From NCBI GenBank assembly GCA_021527695.1, contig JAKFAO010000005.1, forward strand, positions 1,116,001 to 1,180,000: a DNA stretch of 64,000 bases. Direction: 5' to 3'. Positions 35,755-44,186 of the stretch are shown here, one piece after another; the first letter of the stretch is position 1, and every line of letters begins with the position of its first letter. Position numbers and translations under genes: made by a program. This DNA comes from Naematelia aurantialba (lineage: Eukaryota > Basidiomycota > Tremellomycetes > Tremellales > Naemateliaceae). The notes beneath the pieces were generated by a model. The model saw only the letters and a list, made by a program, of their open reading frames with translations, had not been told where the DNA came from and ran no database searches.

Positions 35755-36945
35755 CTAGATGATACGTCCCCACAGTCCGTCTCCGACCAGACTCCTAATT
35801 CCACCACGGTCCAACACGCCCCTCAACCACGCCCGAGCATCCTCCACCTCGTCCGCGGCGACACGGACGACCCCGCCTTGCCCGCCTTGCCCGCCGTCGA
35901 CTGGGACGGGGCTGAACGACCAGACGACCGTGGACGGGGTGGAGAGTTGGAACTGGCTCGTCTTGCTGCATTGCTGGGCGAGGTAGTTGAGCATCGGGGC
36001 GACGGCGGGACCGAGGATCATGAGGGTCGCGTAGACGTGGTACGGGGCGAGTTTGCGCGCTACGCCGTCTTGGTCTCGGTATGCAACGTCCTCGTTGCTG
36101 TTGACTTGACCGTCGTGGTTGCCGTTGCCGTTCACTTGACCATCGCCGTTGCCGTTGTCGTTCACTTGAGCATCGCCGTTGACTTCACCGTCGCCGTTGA
36201 CTTTACCGTCGCCGTTCACTTCACCGTGTGACACAGCCCCTTTGCCCTCGTGGGCCGGTTCCAGCACGGTCCGCTCACGCATGACCAAGCGCTCTCCGAG
36301 AAACACCTCGTTGGTCGAGCTGTACCGCGCCATCGACCACACCTCGCCGCCAGCCTGGCGTCCCGAGTTGACCCAGTCCAAGAGGAGGAGGGACGCCGAC
36401 CCGTCGGCCGGGAGGACGAACCGCTGCGCTTGGGCGTACCGCGATGCCCGGAAGGGCGAGATGCTGTCGGGCAGCAGGAGGAGTGTCGCGCGCGGTGCTA
36501 ATCGCACGAGCAGGCGCTGGCGGGTCGTGCGGTCCATTGGCGCTTGCGCCGTCGTACGCGGGAGGGTTAGCTGTGAACGCTGGACAGAACTCTCGGCGCT
36601 ACTCTCGGCGGCGCTGCCGCAGCCATGGGAAGCCGGACGTAGTCCAGGCCGGTGCTTGAACACCTTGGTGCTCCCCTGCGTAAGCAGCACGAGGCCCGCG
36701 CCGGCCTCGACGTCGACCGACAACGAGATCGCGTCAGCCGCAACGAGCCCGCCCCCATATGCCAGGGTGTAACATAGCGCCAAGTGGGGCGGCTGGGACG
36801 GCAGCGGCGACGGCGCGAGCAGTTTGAGAGGGTACGACGCGCGCAACGACGAGAACCCGCTCCGGCTGTGCACGCCCGGCGACGATACGCACAGATGGCC
36901 TGTGCCCGGCTGCCATTGACCGGATCGGGGAGAGGAAGCGGCCAT
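35755..36945 (-). CDS. URE4: Urease accessory protein UreD
   Basis: One exon of 396 codons starts at ATG 36945. UreD features are LCYTLAYGGGLVAADAISLS, VEAGAGLVLLTQGSTKVFKH, LVRLAPRATLLLLPDSISPF, ASLLLLDWVNSGRQAGGEVW and ATLMILGPAVAPMLNYLAQQ. Known role: UreD (Ure4 in Cryptococcus) binds apo-urease with UreF and UreG and guides nickel insertion. Its presence implies a ureolytic organism. It has a repetitive insert at about residues 238-285, made of VNGDG-like units, between LEPAHEGKG and the next conserved strand. It sits head to head with LCB4, 334 bp between starts. Confidence 0.93.
   Translation of the reverse strand: MAASSPRSGQWQPGTGHLCVSSPGVHSRSGFSSLRASYPLKLLAPSPLPSQPPHLALCYTLAYGGGLVAADAISLSVDVEAGAGLVLLTQGSTKVFKHRPGLRPASHGCGSAAESSAESSVQRSQLTLPRTTAQAPMDRTTRQRLLVRLAPRATLLLLPDSISPFRASRYAQAQRFVLPADGSASLLLLDWVNSGRQAGGEVWSMARYSSTNEVFLGERLVMRERTVLEPAHEGKGAVSHGEVNGDGKVNGDGEVNGDAQVNDNGNGDGQVNGNGNHDGQVNSNEDVAYRDQDGVARKLAPYHVYATLMILGPAVAPMLNYLAQQCSKTSQFQLSTPSTVVWSFSPVPVDGGQGGQGGVVRVAADEVEDARAWLRGVLDRGGIRSLVGDGLWGRII
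36094..36231 (-). repeat. In-frame VNGDG-type repeat inside URE4
   Basis: On the coding strand, runs of GGCGATGGCAAGGTGAAC-like 18-nt and 6-nt units encode VNGDGK, VNGDGE, VNGDAQ, then VNDNGNGDGQ and VNGNGNHDGQ. All copies stay in frame and the surrounding UreD sequence is uninterrupted. Confidence 0.85.
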
Positions 36946-37279
36946 GGCTAGTGAGGTGTCCTTGGGGAGCGCATGAGGCCGGTCGTGTAAAGGAGGCAGC
37001 GAGGGTCGACTGCCGGCGTGCAGGAGGAGCTTTAAGGCTCGGGAGATCGGGAGATCGGGAGCTCGGGGACGAGCAGCACGAGCCTACCTGCTTGATCGCC
37101 GACCTGCGACTACGTACACGATGCTATCAACGAGGCAACGAGAGATGCAAAGCCAAGCACCCGGCGATCGGTTTTCCGGTGACTTTCGTTTGTAGCGTTT
37201 GTTGAACATAATCACTTTGGCGTCTTTGCGACACTTGACGACAGACTCGATAAGCTGGCGGTGTCTGCCTGCTCATGCC
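36946..37279. promoter_or_regulatory. Divergent promoter URE4 / LCB4
   Basis: The 334 bases lie between two head-to-head start codons. No TATA box is obvious. A short repeat of GATCGGGAG occurs near 37042-37062. Confidence 0.4.
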
Positions 37280-39615
37280 ATGCCGAGCCACCAGGACCTG
37301 GCTGTGGTCCTGCATAACGAGAAGCGCGGGCTGTTGACGATCGAAGATGGCAAGCTCGACGTCTTGCAGCTTTCCAAGGACGGTCGACGTTCGTCCTTCT
37401 CGCCCTCTGTCCATCCCACCTTCAGCTCGTGACTCACCCCCACCGCCCATGACTCATCTCTTAGCATCCATGACTCTTCCCTCAGCGAGCCGGAAGGTAG
37501 AGATGCAGAGACGATGGACTGATGTAGTGGTGTAGCGCCGAAACGCCTACTGTCATGCTCGTTGCGCAACCTCTTGCGCGTCAGACTGGCCGCACCGGCG
37601 TACCAAGGCCAACGACGACGCTTGGACCTCTCTGCGCTCATACAAAAGGGCCACGAACTGCGGCTGAGCACTATGCACGTCCTCGTTGAGCCGATCAACG
37701 TCCCCGAGGCAGAGGAGTGGGTCGAGACAGCTCTTCAAGCGGCGTACGGCCGTGAGTCCTCCATCTACCCCCCCCCCCCCCCCCGAGGCCTTCCTTCCTT
37801 CCCCGTCTCAAAGTAGTTCCAGCAAACAAGATATCACATACTGAGCGTTCGGATATAGGCATAAAGCCGTTCAGACGGGCGTTGGTCCTGGTCAACCCTG
37901 TGGGAGGCAAGGGCAAGGCGAAGGCTGTGGTCAAAGAGCAGGTGCTGCCTATCCTGGAAGCGGCGGGGACGATCATGGAGCTCAAAGGTTAGTCTGGGCT
38001 CCGATCTCCTCTCTCAGGATATTGATGGAATTGCAATCAGAGACCACCCACAGACTGCATGCCGAGGAGATTGCGCGTGATCTAGAGCTGATATACGAGT
38101 ACGTCCTAACCTGTACCCGCCGTCCCTCTGGAGATTAACGCAGAGCCAGCGTTATCGTCACTTGCTCCGGAGATGGTCTGGTATATGAGGTGATTAACGG
38201 ATTGGCGGCGCGGAAGGATGCGCGCACAGCGCTCAAGATACCGATAGCACCTGTGCCGACAGGTAGGCGAGGCAGTCTATCGTTATGCGGCGTCTCATGA
38301 CACAGGATCCGCCAACGCCATCTGCACGAACCTCTTTGGCGTGAAGGATACGTTCAATGTGGCCCTGGCAACCTTGAACATCATCAAAGGTCCGTCAGCA
38401 TCTGCCGCCCGTGCCATACCATGTACTGATTGCCGCCACAGGTCAACACCTCCCCGTCGACCTGTGCTCGGTCCTGCTTCTTCCATCGCGAGAACGGCGT
38501 TTCTCATTCATCTCACAAGCGCTTGGGCTCATGGTCGACCTGGATATCGGCACGGAAAATCTGCGCTGGCTGGGCGACTCGCGATTCGTGTACGGCTTTC
38601 TAAAAGGGGTCATGTCAAACAAAAACTTCAAGTGTAGAGTCAGGATCAAGGTGGTCGAGAGCGACAAGGTGGAGATGGCCAGGAAAGCACGGGCCGATGC
38701 CCGCCACATCATGCAGAGTAGAGAAGGCAAGGCACTAGGCGGCGGACAGGGCTCCCTGGTGGAAAGCATGAAAGGGTTGGCAGTGAATGGAAACCTCCAG
38801 GGCCCACAGAGTAATGGAGATGGGCAGGGAGCTAGCGCCGGCCCCAGTCTGGCGAACGGGGGCGGGCCCGAGCCAGGTGTCGTTGGGGAAGAACAAGGCC
38901 CTCTGCCAGAGGCGAGAGAGTTGGTGCCGGACGATAGCTGGTTGACGATCGATTCCGGCACCGACAAGCCACTGGTGAAGAAGAGGCGCGACTCGAAAAT
39001 CATCGCCGACGACGCAACCGGTGCATGGGTGGATGGTGAAGGGATCCTGTACTTCTAGTGAGCGGCGACGATGCTCATCAATCCACGACTCACGTACACA
39101 GTGCGGGCCTGCTCCCATGGGTGGCTAGAGATCTCATGCAGTGGCCGGTCGCTATGAATGGCCATGGAGTGGTCGATATCGTGGTGCAGAGTATCGTATG
39201 TCCCTCGCTTTGCCCGAGTCGTGTCGTCATCTCTCTAACGTGGTCCAGGTGTCGCGAGCTACGATGGTCAGCGCTATCACCGGAGCAGAAAAGGGTGAGG
39301 CCTACTGGATGCCATGCCAGCATTACTACAAAGGCAAGCCTGTCCACCTTTGTTTCCACAGCCGTGCTGATCTTCCGAAGCTTCGGCATTCATAGCCGAG
39401 AACCTCGACAAGGCCAATCAACCATTATGCTCCATTGGTCAGCTCGTGCTCTGTGTGGGATCGGGGGAGTGCTGATTTGAGATTTATCAGATGGAGAGGC
39501 ATATCCGTTCGACTCGTTTCATGTCGAGGTGCATCGCGGCCTCGCGACGGTCCTGAGTCTCAACGGGCACTTTTTCATCAGTGATTTCCTGCTGAAACAG
39601 AACATCCACGAATGA
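37280..39615 (+). CDS. LCB4: Sphingoid long-chain base kinase (DAGK catalytic domain)
   Basis: The proposed start is ATG 37280 (MPSHQDLAVVLHNEKRGLLT). An intron follows (about 37384-37534) and joins to VAPKRLLSCSLRNLL. Catalytic motifs are RRALVLVNPVGGKGKAKAVV (glycine-rich nucleotide loop), VTCSGDGLVYEVINGLAARK (the SGDG signature) and IAPVPTGSANAICTNLFG. Further family blocks are LPVDLCSVLLL, FSFISQALGLMVDLDIGTEN and RWLGDSRFVYGF. A Gly-rich loop insert (about 38730-38890) precedes VARDLMQWPVAMNGHG-like and PFDSFHVEVHRGLATVLSLNG. The family phosphorylates sphingosine or phytosphingosine. About nine introns are present; one holds a 17-C homopolymer. The extreme C terminus (TGA 39613-39615) is uncertain because another splice could extend it. 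Confidence 0.92.
37768..37784 (+). repeat. Poly-C run of 17 in a LCB4 intron
   Basis: The run is an uninterrupted 17-nt cytosine stretch shortly after a GTGAGT donor. It lies in intron sequence between AYG and IKPFRRALVL exons. Confidence 0.9.
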
Positions 39616-40157
39616 GCTAGAGATCTGGATGCAGACGACAGAGTGAGCACGAGTATGTTCAATACGGCGTGGGTGGTGAGTGCTTATGAGCGGAGGGGAG
39701 ATTTGTGGAGCAAGGAGGAGTCCTCATGTCTAAACATACTGCATGGCTCTGTCTATAGACCGGTAGATACCGCGACGGATACAATCACGACATAATGCCC
39801 CTCCTGCGCTCTGCTGTGCACGTGCTTGAGGTCTGCGAGAGCGGAGAGCACTGGTATGCCTCCTGTATATGCATCCTGGACCCTCGATGTCCTGGAACAG
39901 AAACCCTGCAAGCTCCACTAGCAGCCGCCACTGGTCTACACCCTGACACTTGGCGCTGTCCACAAGTCAAAAGCCTCGACGAGTAACAAGTCTCGTCGAG
40001 TCTAACGGGCAGTCTGAGACCTAGACTATTTTGACTTGCAGCAGAGAGGCGGGCGTGATTGTTGTTTCCATCATTCACCTCCAAAGAGGCGGAATAAAGA
40101 CTGGACAGCTCGTGCTGACCACGGCTCCGTTGCGCTTGCCCGACCGATGAGCGTACC
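39616..40157. other. Region downstream of LCB4, no supported gene
   Basis: The 542 bases contain only short open frames on both strands. Part of this could be an extra 3' exon of LCB4 or its untranslated region. I see no RNA gene. Confidence 0.4.
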
Positions 40158-40835
40158 ATGGCGTACAATGGGAGAATAGACCGCCCGCCGCCCGAGTATG
40201 TCATAGACCCGACCCCGGCTCGACCTGGGTTCAAGATCTTTGGGCTCAGATGCTGTGCATGTACTGCTGTGAGTGGGGGTGAGGCGTGGTCGTCGCTGTG
40301 CCCTCGAGTCTGTCTGCACACTCCCACTCTTCACTATAATCTTCACTACACACCTCACTGCACACCTCGCAGCACATCCACAAGGCTTCATTACACCCCC
40401 TCGGTCTTCACTACACGCGCACCTGTTTACTGCACACGCAAAGTCTTCATTCCCATCACGTCCGGGCGTGTACCGAGTGCTAACGGTGCAGTTTGAAACC
40501 GAGTGAGTTGTGTCCCGTGTTTACTCGACTCCGCTGCGTCTCGCCCTCCTGACACCGCCCCCGATGAACGTCACCGCAGGGTCCGCGTCCAGCATCTCGG
40601 CTCTCCAGCCTCAGACCAAGCGTCGGTTCTGCTCTACTCGCTGTTGATCTAGGGGCTGGTCCAGGAATTTGGCGTCGGCGCGAATACTCGTATGTGGAAT
40701 GAGGCATCGCTGATAGGTAGGGGCGACCCGATCAAGCGATACCGCCCGAAAGGGCCTTACGACCCCAGCACCAAGCCGTACCAGCCCGCCCCGAACAGCT
40801 TTGCAGGCGGCATGGCGGGCGGGTCTGGGGCGTGA
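40158..40835 (+). CDS. Uncertain small gene with an in-frame TAG
   Basis: A plausible splice model is: exon 1 at 40158-40268 (MAYNGRIDRPPPEYVIDPTP to RCCACTA, followed by a GTGAGT donor), an 11-nt micro-exon at 40492-40502 (FETE, followed by GTGAGT), and exon 3 from 40580 (VRVQHLGSPASDQASVLLYS). This reaches TAG at 40650-40652 after 64 residues. The same frame stays open for 60 more codons after the TAG (GLVQEFGVGANTRMWNEASL, then RGDPIKRYRPKGPYDPSTKP) to TGA 40833-40835. The downstream part is charged and Pro/Gly-rich like real protein. I recognise no family. It may be a small protein with readthrough, a wrongly modelled intron, or a decayed gene. End coordinate is for the longer reading. 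Confidence 0.3.
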
Positions 40836-41229
40836 CCGCGACTCTGCGGCGGGCAAAGGGGCACAGGGGCACTCCGCGAAGATGGTCGTGAGACTGCCTG
40901 CCTGGTATTGGAGCTGAAGTTGGAGCTGGACATTGCGTGCTCGCGCTGCGGCCTTCCTTAGAACTTAGACACTTAGATATAGAGACGAGCATGGTATGTA
41001 TCGTCCGGCCGACCAGGACACTGCCGTGCATGCATATACAAACGGTGCTGTAGTCATCTGCAACCACTGAACCACCAAGAACCGAGACGCTCAAACGCCA
41101 AACGCCAACGCCACTCGCTGTCACTCAAAATTCGTTTCAGCGTTGCTTTGTCCCTCAGAGGTTTTCTGGAGCTACCGACCCTTTACCCAACTTCCACACC
41201 GCTTCTCATCGCGCGATCCCTTAGTGAAG
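40836..41229. promoter_or_regulatory. Promoter region of RNA1
   Basis: About 390 bases precede the RanGAP start codon. They contain no recognised motif beyond a CT-rich stretch near 41150-41220 close to the ATG. Confidence 0.35.
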
Positions 41230-42881
41230 ATGGCAGCGCCCACGACCGCACCCGACGCGGCCGTCTTCTCGATCCTGGGGAGAAACCTCAAAGCCAATAC
41301 GCGCGAAGAGCTCGAGCCGTTCTTGACCCAGCTGCGCGAGATGGACCATGTTGAGGAGGTGCACTTTGGCGGGAACAGTCTCGGCGTGGACGCATGTCAG
41401 GGCATAGCAGAGGTTCTTAGAACGAAGCGGAAGCTCAAGGTGCGTTTGCATCAATGCATTTCGCTGTCCTTGACTGCTCTTCATCTTCACTCTTCTTCAC
41501 TGTCCTTCACTGCCCTTTACTCCTCTTCATTTCTCTTCACTGCTCTTCACTGCTCTTCACTGCTCTTGACTGCTCTTCACTGCTCTTCACTGCTCTTCCC
41601 TCCCCTTCACTGCTCTTCACTTTAATTCTCTTCGCTTCTCTCCACGACTCTTCACCTCTTCGCCTCTTCACCTCTCACCTCTTCACCTCTTCACCCCTCT
41701 GGTAATAGCTCGAGCTGAGCAGGAGTAGATTGTCGACTTGGCAGACATCTTCACCGGTCGCTTGATTTCCGAGATCCCACAAGCGTTATCAGCGCTGTGT
41801 GATGCTCTGGCAGAATCGACATCGCTCGTCGAGCTTGATTTGTCAGATAACGCATTTGGCGGGCGATGCGCCGACGCCATGGTCCCGTTCCTCAAGACCA
41901 ACACGTCGCTCCAGGTGTTCAAGCTGAACAACAACGGTCTCGGCGTGTGGGGCGGCACAGTGGTGTCTGGTGCGCTGCTGGAGAATGCACGCAAGTGCGC
42001 GGCCGAGGGCAAGGCCAGTGCACTGCGCGTCGTCGTGTGTGGCCGGAACAGGCTGGAGAATGGGTCGGCGCCGCACTGGGCCGAAGCGTTTGCCGCACAT
42101 GGCGGACTCGTCGAAGTGCGTTTGCCGCAGAACGGGATTCGCATGGAGGGCATCGCGGCGCTCTCAGAGGGACTTGCCAAGTGCGCCAATCTCGAGGTCC
42201 TGGATCTACAAGATAACACAGCGACCAAGACCGGCACGAGGTCGATCGTGAAACACCTCTCTCAGTGGCCGCAATTGCGGTCGCTCAATCTCTCAGACTG
42301 CCTGATAGGATCTGCAGGTGGGATCGCCCTCGCCACCGCCCTGGGAGCCGGCTCCAATCCCATGCTCGAGACCCTCAAGCTGCAGTATGGCGAGTTTGAC
42401 AAACGCACCGTCGATATACTTGCCACCGCCATCTCGCAGCATCTTCCGAGACTGACGTGCCTCGAGCTCAACGGTAACCGCTTTACAGAGGACGATGACT
42501 GCGTCGAGGAGCTCAAAAAGGCCCTGGAGATACATGGCAACGAGGATGCGCTGGACGATCGTGAGTATTCCACAGTGGTTTGAACGGTATCTGTAGGAGG
42601 TACAGGTGCTGTATGGGCTTGGCTGATCGAGCAGTGGACGATATGGAGGAGCCAGAAGACGACGAGGAAGAGGAAGAGGAAGAGAAGGAGGAAGAAGAGG
42701 AAGAGACAGGTGTGCCGGACGATGGAGTCGACGTTGGCGAGGCAGGGGAGAGGGCACTTTCGCCAGCTACAGAACAAGATACAGACGAGTAAGTCTAGTC
42801 GGAGACACTTGCGCGAGCGCAAAACTCATGCTGCTTAGTCTTGCCGAATTGCTTTCAAAAGCGCACATTGAGGAGAAGTAG
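41230..42881 (+). CDS. RNA1: Ran GTPase-activating protein RanGAP1
   Basis: Exon 1 (41230-41439) begins MAAPTTAPDAAVFSILG and encodes the first leucine-rich repeat. A long intron of 289 nt follows (41440-41728). The next exon starts IVDLADIFTGRLISEIPQAL, the family signature containing the catalytic Arg of the Rna1 loop. Further LRRs follow (VELDLSDNAFGGRCADAMVP, VFKLNNNGLGVWGG, VEVRLPQNGIRMEGIAALSE, LEVLDLQDNT, LTCLELNGNRFTEDD). An acidic tail rich in Glu (about 42650-42710) and the end LLSKAHIEEK reach TAG 42879-42881. RanGAP in the cytoplasm hydrolyses RanGTP and keeps the transport gradient. The acidic tail after the LRRs is typical. All motifs look intact. Confidence 0.96.
41455..41700. 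repeat. CTTCACTGCT microsatellite-like array in RNA1 intron 1
   Basis: Within the 289-nt intron, the 10-bp unit CTTCACTGCT recurs about eight times with small changes between 41470 and 41620. It gives way to CTCTTCACCT units up to about 41700. The whole tract is pyrimidine-rich on the plus strand. Confidence 0.8.
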
Positions 42882-43320
42882 GGGTTGGCAGGTCGGGCCA
42901 CGGCGGGTTGGGAACGGCGGCAGGCATTGGACGTTGGGCGGGGCGCATCATGGGTGACGAGGGGTTGGGTACATCATCACGTTTGCCAGGGTAGACAATT
43001 GCACGATCGTCGCATGTTATATATCCGTTCTCAGTACCATGAGCGTGGAACTCAGAGACCAACGATCCAGTCACCAGACACTGTGTGCCGGTGGCCGCGC
43101 GTGGTCTCGCCTGACCCGGCAGCACGGCTGTCCCGCCTGCAGCATTGACAGTCCTCGATCAGCAGCGGGATCGTGCATCAGTAGCGCTTGCATTGTTTAT
43201 CAGTAGCGTTAAGATTGAGAGACGCCAGCGGGTACGCAATACGCCGTGTGATGGGTGGGTATCGTGGCATCACATTGCAGACCATTTGGCGAAGGTTCAC
43301 TCTAACCCCTGACAAGCCTT
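42882..43320. other. Convergent intergenic region RNA1/SMX3
   Basis: The 439 bases between the two 3' ends contain no recognised feature. A minus-strand proline-rich open frame (42835-43125) overlaps the RNA1 end and has no family resemblance. Confidence 0.4.
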
Positions 43321-43979
43321 TTAATCCTCGTCCATCCGTGTTGTCTTGTCCTTGGATTCCCTGCTCGAACATCGCCGTCATCGAGAGTACCATACGAGCG
43401 TGATGATACCGCCGGGGAAATGGATGCGATACACAGACGAGTCATATGGAGCGCGAGGGATACCGGGAAGTTGGAGAACGAGGTGGAGAGAGGGAGAGAG
43501 GCAATCCAGATCAGCGTGCTGTGCCTCATCGACGTTGATAGCTGACAACGCACCGTATGTACAAGACATTGTTGCACCGAATGAACACCTCTCCCAACGC
43601 GCCATTTGATTTCCCATTCTCAATCTCCTCGGTATTTGCGAGCTGCGATAGATCAGCAGGTTCGCAAACGAGACTCCCATCGTATGCGAGGCAGAACTGA
43701 ATCTGCCCTTTGCCTTTTAAAGCATGCCCAGCCAGGCAGTTAGAGGGAAGAGTGGGAGCGAGTCGGATGCCTGTACCCACCTGCAGGTTCATGTAGCTGT
43801 CGGTGGAGACAAGGTACCCCTTGTACTCGAGACCCCACTTTAATCGGACGTAGATGACCTTGCCGGTCAGCTCCTGCAGGAACGGCTTGGGATTTATTGG
43901 CTTTCAATGACAGACTCCATCAGCTTGGAGTGCGTGCAGGTGGGTGAATGCTTGTGCTCACCGCGACTGCTGATGCCAT
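43321..43979 (-). CDS. SMX3: Spliceosomal Sm core protein F
   Basis: The start ATG is 43979-43977. Exon 1 (43962-43979) encodes MASAVA and exon 2 (43781-43900) [20 protein letters not shown], then [20 protein letters not shown]. Exon 3 (43554-43642) encodes [20 protein letters not shown] and [10 protein letters not shown]. This is a textbook SmF with both Sm motifs. Two 3' ends are possible. If a GTGCGT donor at 43553 is spliced to 43360, the protein ends [12 protein letters not shown] (stop at 43321), similar to the charged tails of SmF. If not, it ends CVVSYQRR at 43526. SmF assembles with D1, D2, D3, B, E and G on U snRNAs. It is divergent from NSP1 with only 207 bp between starts. Confidence 0.93.
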
Positions 43980-44186
43980 TTTCGAGTGTGGAAAGCAAGG
44001 CAACACGAAAGAACAGCAAGTGGAAGAGGTGTAAATTCAAGGTGGTCATGAAGTAGGCGCGCAATTGTTTGGCACGCCTTGTTGGACTGCACGAAATTAG
44101 GCGTGAGGCAGCGTGCTCGTGCTTTCTTGCTTTCCTCATAGGCAACTCTTGGACAAGGCGCTTGACAACACAGCGCATCGACCATC

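Noticed and set aside
35581..36231. Plus-strand frame with VVVAVAVHLTIAVAVV repeats, apparently a membrane protein
   Set aside because: It is the reverse of the Asn/Gly/Asp repeat in URE4; the hydrophobic look is a complement artefact.
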